This document shows positions 44,300 to 56,536 of a stretch of DNA of 64,000 bases, piece by piece. The notes under the pieces are model-generated. The model searched no databases. It saw nothing but the letters and a program-made list of their open reading frames with translations, and was not told the DNA's origin. The position numbers and the translations under genes were made by a program. The stretch's first letter is position 1, and each line of letters opens with the position of its first letter. This DNA comes from Triticum aestivum (taxonomy: Eukaryota; Streptophyta; Magnoliopsida; Poales; Poaceae), in the NCBI RefSeq assembly GCF_018294505.1, contig NC_057795.1:517469915-517533914 (forward strand), in the 5' to 3' direction.

Positions 44300-45325
44300 A
44301 GAGGAAAATAACCTTTTATACATTCCTGCATTAGTGTGACAGGCATGCCGTGTTTTTTTGTGTGTGTGGGAGTCATTAGGATTTCAATCATAATCGTGTC
44401 ATGTGGATTTGGTGGTAAGACTATCCATAGTGATGCAGAAATAATGCAGCCTTAGTCACCTTACCTCTCTCCACGTAGTATGTTGGGTCTCACCAGTCAG
44501 AGGGTGAAACAAACAAATTAATAAGAAAAATTAAAAGCGCCAGCGGTGTATCTTACTACCTCACACATCTCGCTACTGCTCGGGAACACTGTCCAATTGA
44601 CCCCTCTGTTCGCTCACGTACTATTTTAAGTGAATCCTTATTATAACATGCACACAAATTTTGGGCACTTGTATTCGACTTAAGTCCGTGTGCCACCGTA
44701 TCTCGTATACTAACTACTCCCTCCATCTAGGTGTAATAAGTCATGTTAGAAGGTGCAACGGGACCAAGGTGCATGCGTGTGCGTGTGTGTGTTTAACAGC
44801 ATGTGTGTGTTAGAGAGTGCGACAGATCGACCTACTCCTATAGAGATATGGTGTGTAGTGTATGATTTTAGCCGCGAGAGTCGGTGCATCCTCTCATTTC
44901 CGGGCGTGTCCGGTAGGGACATGCAGACAGCTGCCACGCCCGCTCCTAACCAGCCTGGCCCACCCAAAGCCCCTCCATCGCCCGCGCACGCTTCCCGCCC
45001 GAAACGGTCAGCGCCGCTCCAAAGAATCGGTGCCGCATTCATGCCCGGGCAGAGCGGACGCGACCTCTCACTGGCGCAAGAGTGATGGTTGCTTCGTCCG
45101 TCCAACTTATTGCTGGGTCTATGTGATTTGACGGCTCATTGGTCTTTATTACTGAGGTGGTAGGACTGCTGGATGTCCCACGCTTTCGGCGAAAGGAGGT
45201 AGTAGATTACAATTTCCTCCATTCTTACAGCGGAGGAGTGCAAGAGCAGTGAAAACACGCAGGCTCAGTGATTACATGGCCCACCTCACACTATCACCGT
45301 GCGACACCTAACTCTTTACATAGTA
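44300..45325. other. No gene; one truncated MITE end and CACTA-like block
   Basis: At 44715 a CTCCCTCCATCTAGGTGTAA end looks like one terminus of a Stowaway-type element without a partner. A short GTGTGT-rich patch follows (44770-44812). The GC block at 44930-45080, with CCGCCCGAAACGGTCAGCG, recurs at 47290-47400 and, more diverged, at 38940-39000. This suggests repeated CACTA-interior sequence. Confidence 0.5.
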
Positions 45326-45970
45326 CTCCCTCCGTTCCTAAATATTACTAGATGAGTCCTCGCGCGTTGCCGCGGAACAGCGGTATATCTCTCTGCGCAA
45401 AATTATCGATTTCATAGAACTAAAAAAAATATCTATAACCGCATGACAAATGTGGTAGCCAAACTAAATAAACTCCCATCATCATTTAGATCATCCCACA
45501 TAAGGAAAAAAGATCAGCCAACTCCTACTGCATAATGGGATTATATTTTTATTTTTGACATGTTAATGGGACTTAAAAGCTCACTTAAATGCATGCTACC
45601 GGTGCATGCTTGCATGCAGACATGTTGATGTGATTTAAAACCCACTCACATGCATGTGCCATAGTATTTCTGCATGCTTGCATGTGGCTTAATGCGGAGC
45701 CTCTCAACATCTAGATCAGACGGCTATTATGACTGATTTACTTCATCTAACGGCTACGTCAATTTTGATGATGTGGCTCAAGGAGAGGATAGAGAATTCC
45801 TAGTAGTGGGGGCTAGCTATTACTAATAGACAAGTCTTTGTAGAGATTCCACTAGGTGAACTACATACGGAACAAAATGAATGAATCTACACTTAAAATG
45901 CATCTATATACATCCGCATGTGGTTAATGGTGAAATCTCTACAAAGACTTATATTTAGGAACGGAAGAAG
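45326..45970. mobile_element. Stowaway MITE interrupted by another insertion
   Basis: The left end CTCCCTCCGTTCCTAAATAT and the right end, inverse CTTCTTCCGTTCCTAAATAT, flanked by TA (45324-45325 and 45971-45972), mark a Stowaway of about 170 bp. It is the common wheat type with AAGTCTTTGTAGAGATTCC arms (45828 on and 45928 on). A 467 bp segment splits it. Confidence 0.88.
45351..45817. mobile_element. 467 bp insertion inside the Stowaway
   Basis: The direct repeat TATTACTA occurs at 45343-45350 and 45818-45825. The segment starts GATGAGTCCTCGCGCGTTGC and ends GGGGGCTAGC, with no obvious terminal inverted repeat. It contains ACATGTTGATGTGATTTAAA-like repeats. An 8 bp duplication suggests hAT or Mutator activity, but the class is unresolved. 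Confidence 0.6.
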
Positions 45971-46160
45971 TACTAGTATAGTACTAGTACATACTGTAAG
46001 TTATCAGCGAGATAAATTTGTACAATGCTATGAAGCTTCCAGCTCCTGTTACATGTATCTTGCGTCCAAGGTTGCCCGTTGCAACATTTCATCAAATACA
46101 AAGGAGACTAACATGCATGCTATTGAATCTCAATGATTGACAGATCATAGCAAATATGTA

Positions 46161-46258
46161 CTCCCCCCATTCCAAAATAAGTGTCTCAACTTTGTGCAAA
46201 CTTTAGTACAAAGTTGTACTACTACTAAAGTTGACACTTATTTTGGAACAGAGGCAGC
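46161..46258. mobile_element. Stowaway MITE, 98 bp
   Basis: It folds almost completely: CTCCCCCCATTCCAAAATAA pairs with TTATTTTGGAACAGAGGCAG, and ACTTTAGTACAAAGT sits at the centre. TA flanks lie at 46159-46160 and 46259-46260. Confidence 0.9.
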
Positions 46259-46386
46259 TAAAGAAAAAAAATGATCCATGCGGTCCCTAGCCCTTGAACC
46301 GTGAACCCTGACCAGGCTTCAATTTGCTGGCAACGTTCGAGCTGCCTAATAAATGAAGTTTGCAACCTTTTGACCATCGGTTCATT

Positions 46387-46945
46387 TTGTGCAGTTTCAC
46401 CAAAATCGAGATGAGCATCCCTGTGGCAAAGAAATTGAAGAAGCGTGATTAGAATAAGATTACTATGACTAGTTAATGAGACATAAACTCATCACAAATA
46501 CAGTACGTAGAAGCCAGTAGAGGTATCAGGTATGTGCGGGGCAAAGAAGTAGAGAAATATCCACAGGGAGTGATGTGGGCAACTGGAGCAGTGGTGCAAG
46601 CCGGCTGTAAAGGGAGTTGTACCTGAGGGACGTAGCTCAACATTGAGGAGGACGGCGGGAGGCGGAAACTGCCCACGTCGCGGCAGTGAGCAAGGGACGA
46701 AGGCAACCTCACCGGCTTTGTAAGAGAGAACGGCGGGGACCCCTGATCGGGACGTGCTGACAGTGGGTTTTTGCCGTCGGCGACGGTCACCGCATCTACA
46801 CTAAGCATCCACCCCTTCCCCAAGAGGACATGATTCACCGGGATGTTAGAGATGTGGCCACAGTCGTTTTGTGCAAGAGAGTGTGAAGAGAGCAACCCCA
46901 GCAAGCAACCGTGTAGGCTGGCCCGTCCTGACTATGTATATAGTG
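46387..46945 (-). other. Second GTAQ unit with leader, copy 2
   Basis: On the minus strand a TATATA box lies near 46936-46942. It is followed by a GTTGCTCTCTTCACACTCTC leader like that of copy 1. A GC-rich open exon follows (about 46900-46623), ending CCCTCAG before a GTACAA donor. Downstream at about 46421 an acceptor-like CCACAG precedes GATTTTGGTGAAACTGCACA, the GTAQ module (ETAQNE in frame). The layout matches copy 1 over 43836-44140 plus 41060-42790, but is much shorter. I do not recognise the encoded sequence. Confidence 0.45.
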
Positions 46946-47470
46946 GAGCGGTTTCCTTTTCTCTCCATATGAACCTATCATATTGCGTACGTGCCACTGA
47001 AGAAAAAATATATTTATAAATGACGTGGCACCTACTACTCGTTCTCCTATAACCTTGCGCTTGGCATCTCCAAAATATTAACCTTGCGATTGGCTCTTCG
47101 CCTCTTTGGGAAGTCGAGCAATAATGGTAGTGCAGTATATATCGTTCTGGCTATATGAGACCGAATGAATTGCTGCATGTCCACCACGTGGGCGAGGGTC
47201 GAGGGGCGAGGGAGAGTGCTACTACTTACGGAGCAAAATGAGAGAATGTACACTCTAAAACACGTCTGAAACGGTTCAAAACCTATACTCCCTTGCCAGC
47301 GCGTGCTTCCCGCGTGAAACGGTCAGCGTCGCCCTGGAGCGTCAGTGCCGCATTAATGCCCGGCCAGAGCGGAGGCGACCTCTCACTGGCGCCGGCTTTG
47401 AAGTGACGCGACGGCCGAGAGAGTGCCGCTTCCCGGTGCGCGCGACTGCTCCACGTCGAGACTGGCCATA

Positions 47471-47782
47471 GGCCCTGTTTGGATCCATGGGTTAGAGTTA
47501 GTTTGAGCTAGTTGGGGCTCAAATAGCCCTAAAGTATCCAAGCATGAGGGTTTAAATTGGAGCAAGTTGCACCGAACCCACCAAAAAAAACTATCCCACC
47601 CAAGAGGTGCTAACTGGAGATAGTTCTCATTGGGACCACTGAAAAATCACTTTTCTCTCTCCATGAAGTGCATTTATTGTCAATCTAACCCTGTCACCCA
47701 AACACCTCTTTGGCTATAGTTAGTTTAGGGTTAGTCATGAGTTAGTCTAATCTCTAGCTAAGTTAGAGTATCAAACAGGAGC
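47471..47782. mobile_element. Harbinger-like MITE, ~312 bp
   Basis: It opens GGCCCTGTTTGGATCCATGG and closes AGAGTATCAAACAGGAGC, imperfect inverses of each other. TTAGAGTTAG and related GTTAG words repeat inside in both orientations. I cannot identify a TSD, so the ends are approximate. Confidence 0.65.
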
Positions 47783-48453
47783 AGTATAGGACATGCAAGT
47801 TGCTCAAAGCATACATGCAAATTCGTATGTCAAAGGATTTTTTTTCTTTTTGAAAACGAAACGTGAAAGGATTTTTTTTAGAATGCTCTTGGCATGTCGC
47901 TAACATGTGATAGTTAACCGACCTCAATAGACGGCAGAAACGCCAGCCCGCCGCACTTTGATAGAGACGAGGAGGGAGAAGCGATACAGGCTGTTGGATT
48001 ACTAGAGATAGGTATCGCATGGAAGCCAAGAAATATGGTGATAGCTTGGGTTAGCCATGTACTAGTATGATGTAACTACACTGGGCTGCCGTGTTTCGTA
48101 CTCTTCCAGTCCACTGTGGAGATGATTGGTTAATTTTATATCGCTGAATAATATTAAATATTATGAGTGCAGATGCTCCACCACGAGGTTCCTTGCTCCT
48201 TCTCGATCGTCCGGAATCTATGTTCTTCCACTCTATTTTTCTGACGTGAGCTTTATTCATCCTTTTGCCAACACGCGAGACATCTAGCATCAAGGCGCAC
48301 GTGTTATGCAACGATCGTTCCATCTATATGAAGAACACGTGGCACTAGAACTACGAGACTGACATGTACCCAGGAGTGGACGTACGAACCTGAGTAATGT
48401 AGCGCAGTAAGTGAAGTAGAAAGGCACAAATGGTATGAACATGCGTGGCATAC

Positions 48454-48617
48454 AGGGTGTGTTTGGTTGCGTTCTCGTCTCAGCATAGTTGTTCCCTCAT
48501 CATGCATGCTCAACTCAACACCCCTCTTCATGCATGCTCTCTTCATGCATGCTTCTAGTGTGTTTGTGCTAAACTAGTGTGTACTCATGCACCCTCCATG
48601 CACTCTACCAAACACCC
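48454..48617. mobile_element. Short MITE with GGGTGTGTTTGG ends
   Basis: The left end GGGTGTGTTTGGTTGCG and the right end, inverse GGGTGTTTGGTAGAGTGC, are imperfect inverted repeats. The interior has TTCATGCATGC repeats. No clear TSD. Confidence 0.6.
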
Positions 48618-48619
48618 AA

Positions 48620-49598
48620 ACCGAGTGCTACTACATACGGAGCAAAATGAGTGAATGTACACTCTAAAATACGTCTATATACATCAGTGTTTGGAGTATG
48701 TACTAGTAGTTCATATTGAAATCTACTAAAGGACATATATATTCCAAACAATATGATATAATCTCTATAACCAAGGTAGTAGGGACGAGGAGTAAACGGA
48801 GGGAGTAGTAAATTTTTCTCCTCGTCCTGCGAGCCACCGCGCGCATGGGCGAGGGAGGAGCAAGCTTCACCTCATCCTGCGAGCCATCGCGCCTGTGGGC
48901 GGGGAAGACGGCGTACTAAGCAAGCTTCTCCTCGTTCTGCGAGTTGACGGGACACATCAAAAGTACTCTAGTGTATAGAGCCTTGCCTCTAAGGTAGGCC
49001 CCACATGGGTTGCCTCTTTTTTTAATTTAACATAACGCGTCAAGCCGCAATTTGTTGTTCACCCGTGGTAGACGATCCTCCCTCCACCAAGTGGACAACC
49101 AGTACACGTGCCAAATTACCACGTGGGCTGCCTTTTTCGTACAGAAATGTGCTCCACCGTGTACCCGCGCGGGTGTGGTTGGGAAATAGACGGGAGTACG
49201 TGCGCCGTGCATGCACCTCTTCTCTTCGTGCACGTCCCCCACCTACGTGGGTGTGTGTGAGAGATACAAACTGCGTTCGTGAGTGTTTTTTGTTTTGTGG
49301 TGGGGGGTGGGGGGTTGACTTTGTGAATTATTTGTGGGAATATGTGTCGATGACATCTCAAACAAATTTTTGCATGCAATGTGTGTGAAATGGAGGCCTA
49401 TCCATATCATACATAGAGGGTCGGGCAATCCACGAGAAGAGAGGGAGGGGTCATAGCTATCGATAGAGTCGAAGAGAGGATCAAGTGGGTGGGTGCGAGA
49501 TCGATGAAGAGAGCCATCGAAATTGTGTGTGTGTGTGTGTGCAGGTCAAAGATATAGGGCGACTGGCCTACCGGAACGTTAGAGGGCACATGTCAAGT
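48620..49598. other. MITE fragment and low-complexity DNA, no gene
   Basis: At 48630-48815 a degenerate Stowaway relic ends AAACGGAGGGAGTA. At 48815-48955 three loose copies of a TTCTCCTCGTCCTGCGAG block occur. A (GT)n run lies at about 49524-49543 before the gap. Nothing codes convincingly. Confidence 0.5.
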
Positions 49599-49964
49599 NN
49601 NNNNNNNNNNNNNNNNNNNNNNNNNNNNNNNNNNNNNNNNNNNNNNNNNNNNNNNNNNNNNNNNNNNNNNNNNNNNNNNNNNNNNNNNNNNNNNNNNNNN
49701 NNNNNNNNNNNNNNNNNNNNNNNNNNNNNNNNNNNNNNNNNNNNNNNNNNNNNNNNNNNNNNNNNNNNNNNNNNNNNNNNNNNNNNNNNNNNNNNNNNNN
49801 NNNNNNNNNNNNNNNNNNNNNNNNNNNNNNNNNNNNNNNNNNNNNNNNNNNNNNNNNNNNNNNNNNNNNNNNNNNNNNNNNNNNNNNNNNNNNNNNNNNN
49901 NNNNNNNNNNNNNNNNNNNNNNNNNNNNNNNNNNNNNNNNNNNNNNNNNNNNNNNNNNNNNNNN
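49599..49964. other. Assembly gap (366 N)
   Basis: The gap lies in a low-complexity region of degenerate AGAGGCCTAACTA-type repeats. Confidence 0.99.
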
Positions 49965-50900
49965 GAGGCCTAACTATAGAGGTAGAATGACTCGTATATG
50001 TGTTGAGAAGGAGAGACCCAGCTATGTCTTGAGGGAGATCGGTCGATATCCATACATAACTGAAGGACGGGAAATATGATGGGACAGAGAGAGAGAGAGA
50101 GAGGAGAGAGAGAGGGAGGGAGAGGGAGGGAGAGGGGTAGAGTGCTGGATGGGTGATGAAGTTGCTTCTCGGAGATGTTGGGAGAGGCCTACTAGACAAA
50201 CTGAGGGTGGAACTGCAATGTTATCAATGAGAGTGGGAATGTGTTTCTGTGTGTGCCTGTGCGTGATAGATCTGTCGGGACGCATCCATGGATGATGAAG
50301 GGGAACCATGTGTTTGGTAAGCGAACCTAACTAGATCGGTAGATCAATTGTTGTCTGTCGGAGGAAGGGAGAGACACAACTAATGAGGTAGATCGATTGA
50401 TGTGTGGGTAAAAACGAGTTATAAGGACCTAGCTGGCTATATGTATAGCGAGAGATCGGTCGGTGTACGTCCATTTGTTACAGGCAAATAAGGCCCAGCG
50501 AGACGGATAGACAGAGAGAATGGAGCTAGGAGGTGGTGCGAGAGGCCCAACTACTAGCTAGATAGGGGGAGGAGTATGCGGTTGTGAGATCGATGAAAAG
50601 AGGGGAGAGAGTTTACACGTGTGTCTGACCATATGAGAGACACGAGGCAAGGACACATAAAGGAGGAGATTGAAGATGTGTGTGTATGCTGTAGGCAGGC
50701 ATCGCTGGAGAGGTTTATCGATTGGTGTGTGTCGGAAAGGAGTTCTGGAGACTCTGGGAGAGCGACCTAAAGAAAAAAATGAATGTGCCCGATGGATAGA
50801 ATGCCGAGGGAGGGGGAGGGCTAGGAGGGCATGTGCATGCACGAGAGAAAGTTAGTGGTAGCTACAAAGGTTAGAGGATTGTGTGGGTGTAAGAGACTAA
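49965..50900. repeat. Degenerate purine-rich repeats with (GA)n
   Basis: GAGAGGCC(C/T)AACTA and GAGATCGGTCGGTGT words recur irregularly, and a (GA)n/(GGGA)n patch lies at 50086-50140. The minus-strand open frames here are artefacts of this composition. Confidence 0.65.
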
Positions 50901-51035
50901 CAAAGATCATAATTTGATATGAAAGCGGATTCATATATTTTAATAGGAGGTCATAGTGTTTTAAACATTGCATGCATGAATATAGCGGTGATACACGTGC
51001 TGTGCACATGTTATACCATAATGTGATAATGCATG

Positions 51036-51245
51036 GCGTTTGCAACTCACACCTAAATGCCGAACAATCTAAACCATACTATACATCAAACAATCTCACA
51101 TTTTATTTGAATTTGTAATAATGTGCGGCGTTTGCAGCTTACAACTAAATATTGAGCAATCTAAACAATACTATATATTGAACATTCTCACATTTTATTT
51201 GAATTTGTGGTAATGTGTGGTGTTTGCAACTCACATCTAAATACT
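51036..51245. repeat. ~91 bp tandem repeat, three units
   Basis: The phrase GGCGTTTGCAACTCACACCT and its variants start near 51036, 51126 and 51218. Each is followed by AACAATCTAAAC and CTCACATTTTATTTGAATTT blocks. Confidence 0.88.
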
Positions 51246-52848
51246 TGTAGGCGTAGGGGGCGGGGCACCATACATAATGTGATAAACACATTATACATAT
51301 GAGACATGGTTTAGATTATGAAGATCTAGCTAGAGCTAGAAATGTAATGTGATTTGAAATCAAAATAAAGTAGATTCAAAAAATCTAGTTCGAGTTCATA
51401 TAGTACACATAGTTCATATGTAACTCGAGACTAATCATTTGGTGTGCTGTGAAGATAATACACAAACGATGGTTTAACTTGACAATAATGATGATTGTAG
51501 ATCTTTATTAAAACAGAGAAACAAATTCAAATGCTTTGACTTCACAACAATCATTACTGTAGATCTTATTCAAATTTAGTTCATATTGAAGCGGTAGTAT
51601 ATACGTTTGGAATGCACTAAAATGTTCATTTGAGTAGTAAGTTGCATGCATTATACACGTAGCGAAATATTTTAATTGAACATAACATGAATTCAAAGTT
51701 TTGAATGACATTTGTTGTGCGCATTGATTTGGTATAGTAAACGTTAGGCTTGTCCAGAAATTTCAACCCGCGCCTTGTTAGCCCGAAATATTTAAGATAT
51801 ATCTTTGTCTCGTTGTGCTCCGACAACTCCCTCCATCTCAACCCGCGCCTTGCTATTCCGAAATTACAATGCGCGCGAAAACTCCCACCTCCTGTGAAAT
51901 CCTGACACGCGAAATGCCTGTGGTACCCCTGAACCGAAAGAACCGCCTCAAATCGGTGGGGGTACTTCTGTAACTTACCCCACATTTCGGACAAGCGCAT
52001 CTCTAAGCCATGGTTCCCCACTACCATCCCATCCGCCCACCCATTCGTACACCGAGGCCGCGAAAACCCGTGACGAAACCCCACACCCTGCTCCGTCCGC
52101 CACCCAGCCGGAGCCTCTTCCCCGACAACGTCGTCCACATCAACACCTCGACGCCCCTCATCCACCGCACCGGATGAGGATCCATCGTCGATCTCATCAC
52201 CCCGCTGATTCAGCCACCCCGTCCTCCACCTCCAAGGAGCTGCCCCGATGTTCCCCTCGTCTTTCGCGCCACCTCCATTCCCACACCGCCGTCTTCACCT
52301 GCACCACCGGAAGAGCATCATCATCACCGTTTCCTCGGATGAAGCTGCGGCCTAATCGGTGCCACCAAAGAGGTTGTACACTAATCGCCGCATTTTCTTC
52401 TTGATTCGATCTCACGGTGCTGCCGGCGCTCGGTCCCGAGCCGACACGGCACGGCTCCATCCACGGTGGCGTCGCCGCCACTTCCTCCACGGTGTTGCTC
52501 CCTCGGCGGGGACATCCACATAAGTAGGAGCTGTTGCTGCTTTAGCTCTCGCTCGCGCTGCTGCTCTGCTCTTGCTCTTGGTCCCCTGCCTGGTCTGCTC
52601 TTGCTATTGCTCTTGCTCACGCTGCTGCTCTCGCTCTTGCTCTTGCTTGTGATGCTGCTTCGATTTGGCTACACTTCAGTCGACTGAATCGAATTTTGGG
52701 TCAGTCGATTTTCAAGGGGTGGGCTCACCGGGGTGAAGGAAGAACCAGCCGTAGCGGGCAGGGGGGCTCGCCGGAGAGGTGCCCCACTATCTATCTTAGG
52801 GTTCAGGATGGGGGCGGTGGCGGGGCGGTGGCGTGGGGATTGCCGGAG

Positions 52849-53178
52849 NNNNNNNNNNNNNNNNNNNNNNNNNNNNNNNNNNNNNNNNNNNNNNNNNNNN
52901 NNNNNNNNNNNNNNNNNNNNNNNNNNNNNNNNNNNNNNNNNNNNNNNNNNNNNNNNNNNNNNNNNNNNNNNNNNNNNNNNNNNNNNNNNNNNNNNNNNNN
53001 NNNNNNNNNNNNNNNNNNNNNNNNNNNNNNNNNNNNNNNNNNNNNNNNNNNNNNNNNNNNNNNNNNNNNNNNNNNNNNNNNNNNNNNNNNNNNNNNNNNN
53101 NNNNNNNNNNNNNNNNNNNNNNNNNNNNNNNNNNNNNNNNNNNNNNNNNNNNNNNNNNNNNNNNNNNNNNNNNNNNNN
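52849..53178. other. Assembly gap (330 N)
   Basis: The gap falls between the first and second type-1 exons in GC-rich, GGTGGCGG-repetitive DNA. Confidence 0.99.
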
Positions 53179-53337
53179 CGCGGGGCTGCTGTTTGGCCGG
53201 TGGTGGCTGGCGGCTCAGGGGGGTGGAGGTTGAAGATGAACCACAGGCCCTTGATTTCGTATCCAACGGCTGCAAAATCGACTAACTAGAGATGAAAAAG
53301 TCAGTCGACTGACGTGTAGCCTCACCTTGCTAGTGCG

Positions 53338-53456
53338 TTCAGTTTTGACAGCAAAATTCAGTTTCGGCAGCAAAATTCAGTTTCGACAGTTAGGTTCAGT
53401 TTTGACAGTTAAGTTCAGTTTTGATAGTTAAGTTCAGTTTCGATAGTTAAGTTCAG
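53338..53456 (+). repeat. ~19 bp minisatellite in an intron
   Basis: About six units of TTCAGTTTCGACAGTTAAG (variants with CAGCAAAA) lie in tandem between two exons of the ORF1-like gene. Confidence 0.92.
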
Positions 53457-53582
53457 AGATGAGCGGCTGATGTATTTTACATCTAGCACTTTGTGGTTAT
53501 GTATTGTACGTCATGTATTGGAGATGCTATTAGAATTCCACACAGGTTAACGTTGTTCGTTGTCTCTCTTGTCCTGCTTCAG

Positions 53583-53768
53583 CCTCGACGTCGTACAACT
53601 CACCGGAGCTGCTCCAACGACGAAACCCTCCATCACAGCGGAGCAGTACCTCGGGCTCCATCTCCAGACGCCTAAGATCTTCTTCCCCTCCTCCGACAGC
53701 AAAGTCAGCTGGAGCATCCTCACCGGCCAACCCAATCACGCTGAGATCGACATGGCTTCGCCAAAGAG
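53583..53768 (+). other. Type-1 exon module of the ORF1-like gene
   Basis: Bounded by a CTTCAG acceptor and the donor CAAAGAG|GTTGTACAC, this 186 nt exon keeps the same phase at both ends. It encodes a module containing GAAPTTKPSITAEQYLGL and PKIFFPSSDSK. Related modules end at 52372 with the same CAAAGAG|GTTGTACAC donor and near 54403, where PPQIFFPAADSH is the matching core. In the third copy the CAG acceptor position reads CTG. Confidence 0.7.
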
Positions 53769-54784
53769 GTTGTACACTTGTTGCATCTCTTTTTTACTCT
53801 ACATGTTATATATATTGTCCATCGAGCACACAGATTTGTTCCTTTAGTGTCTCCTTGAAAGAAAAAACGTAGGAATTTTAATTTTCACTTGTCCTCCTTT
53901 TCAAATTCCTATTCATGAAGCACAAGACTAAAAGATAGTAGCATAATAGCATTATAACCATACATTTTCTGGTGGTTTGACTTAATCTCACCATGCTTCT
54001 TTGCATCCTGTGATCTTCCAATTGTTGTGAATCAAACTCCTAGATTGGCAGAAATCGTGTGTTTTTAAATTCTCTGTTTTGCACGTGCATTCCTATCCTA
54101 TTCCTGTCTATTTCCTATCCCTGCATTGTTGGAATCCTCCAATTCAAACGAGCCCTTACAGAATTACTTCTCTTACAGATAGTTGTCAAAGAAAACCTTG
54201 CGTGGTTTGTCCCGCTCCTGCTGCACCGTCGTCCACCCTAGCTCAGCTGCTACAACGACAGAAGGGTCTAGCACAGCAGGGATCCGGCCTCCAAACTATC
54301 TTTCGCCACCTCAGATCTTCTTCCCCGCCGCTGACAGCCATGAAAACTACATTACCATCATCAACCAAGCAGATGACCTCGAGGACTACACGGGTCCGTA
54401 AGAGAGGTTGCACTCTTTCGTGTCTGCTTACGTTATGCATCACTTAATATTACATGCTACTTTATCGTCCTGTTCACTGATTAGACTCTGAGTCAGCTCC
54501 AAACTAATGGTCAAACTTGAGTTTTTAAATGGTTGTGGGGTACATATCAGGGCCGCTATCAATAGTATCTATCTACTATCTGGTTAATCTCCGGTGTCTA
54601 CTATGAGTTTCATGTTGGGTGGGAAACAAACAGTAAAGAAGCCATTATCTGTATTTATTAACTGAAGCCATTATCTGCCTGCTATTATTGGTTTTGGGTC
54701 TATCCACAGGTTGCTACCATCACTCTGGATTTCTGCATGCACTCCTTACATAATCTCACTATGTTTTATTCCTATGCATGACAG

Positions 54785-55942
54785 TTATTGTAAACAATGG
54801 AACTAAACATGTAGAGCAAAAGAGACGAGCCTTGCGTGGCAATATAATTTCATGCAGAAGTCGCTCCATGGTAGGCGCAAAGGCAGCCCCCCCTCCACGC
54901 ATTTCAGATTGTAATCGAGAGGAAGATATCTATTCTGAGGGGGATTCAGAAGGAGAAGATAACTACTATTTACCCCCTGAGGTCTTCGCTCTAACTTGGC
55001 ATGCTGATGTTGGATATATCATGCATATGGTGTCTTGCATTGCTTACTTTATACATCAAATATGTCATCTGCTTAGTTTAGACATCCTTTGTGCGAATGC
55101 CATCTGTTTAGTTTATTCATCGTTTATGTGAATTATGCAACACCACCTTGTTTAGCCAGGCATCATATATGTGAATTTTGCAATGCCATCCTGCTTAGCC
55201 AGTCATCTTGTATGTAAATTATATCAGGCCATCCTTTTTTTCGTTACATATTACATTTGTCAACAATGTTAGTACATTCAACTGCTCTTCGTGTGCATCA
55301 GCCATTTGACACGGTGATGGCAAATTCTGGAGTGAAAACAAGGTCTTCTGAGCAGACTATGCTATCTGACGAAGCGCATATCTCGCTGGTTACGGATAGC
55401 ACCTCAGAGGAGGATTCAGAGACAGATGACCAGTCCTATTCCCCCCGAGGTGTATGCTCTAACTTGGCGGGTTATGTTGCTCATATTGTGCGTATGGTGT
55501 CTCGCATTGCTATGCCATTTGATTAGTTTAGACATGCTATGTGTGAATGCCACCTATTCAGTGTCTAATTACCATAAATGTGAATTATGCATTGCCATCT
55601 TGTTGCAAGACATTATATATGTGAATTATACAATGCTATCTTGTTGCAAAGGCATTATATATGTGAATTATGCAATGCCATGCTGTTTAGCCAATGATCA
55701 TGTATGTGAATTATCATGCTATCATTTTTTTGTATTACGTGTTCCATTTGTCGACAACGTTTGTATATTCAACTACTCTTCCTGTGCATCAGCCATTTGA
55801 AGCGGTGATGGAAGTATCTGGAGTGAAAACAAGGTATTCAGAGCAGACAATGCTACCTGCTGAAGCAGACATCTTGCTGGCTACAGAGAGCTCCTCAGAG
55901 GAGGATTCAGAGACTGATGACCAGTCCTATTTCCCCCCTGAG
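54785..55942 (+). other. Three type-2 exon modules of the ORF1-like gene
   Basis: Exons at 54785-54981, 55302-55449 and 55793-55942 end alike (CCCC..GAG before a GT(C/G)T..GCTC donor). The last two start alike after TGTGCATCAG. They encode an acidic module: GVKTR(S/Y)SEQTML, then (T/S)SEEDSETDDQSY. The third is 150 nt, a whole number of codons, so its duplication would be frame-neutral. The second is 148 nt because of a 2 nt loss near its donor and would shift the frame. Introns between them repeat ATTATGCAATGCCATC(C/T)TG-like phrases, so introns were copied with exons. Confidence 0.75.
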
Positions 55943-56536
55943 GTCTATGCTCAAACTTGGCAGGGTTATATTACCCATGTCATGCATGTTGTCTTGCATT
56001 GCTTAGTTTTTACATCATATATAGATTGCCATCTGCTTACTTGCTTACTATATAAATCATATATTTGAATTATATCATGCCATCATGTTTACATAGTACA
56101 TACACATCATCTATCTGAATTATGGCATGGCAACCCATTTAATAAAGACATCATATAGTTATATCATCTCATCCTGTTTAGTGTTTACAATCATCATATT
56201 TAGAATTATGGCATTCTATCCATGAATGTATGTGAATTATGGCATGCCAACCTATTTAATAAACACATTATATAGTTATGTCATGTCATCCTGTTTACAT
56301 AGTCTCATATTTTGAACTATGTCTTTCCATCTTTTTTAGTTAGCCATCATAATGTGAAATTGTGTTATGCTATCCTATTTAGTTAGCCATCATATATGTG
56401 AAATTGTGTCTTGCCATCCTGTTTGGTTAGACAACATAAATATGACTTATTTCATGCCCTCTTTTATTCCCCACTATCCATTGCACCTGTCTATCATACA
56501 ATGTCTATACTTTCAATTACTTTTCTTGTTTATCAG

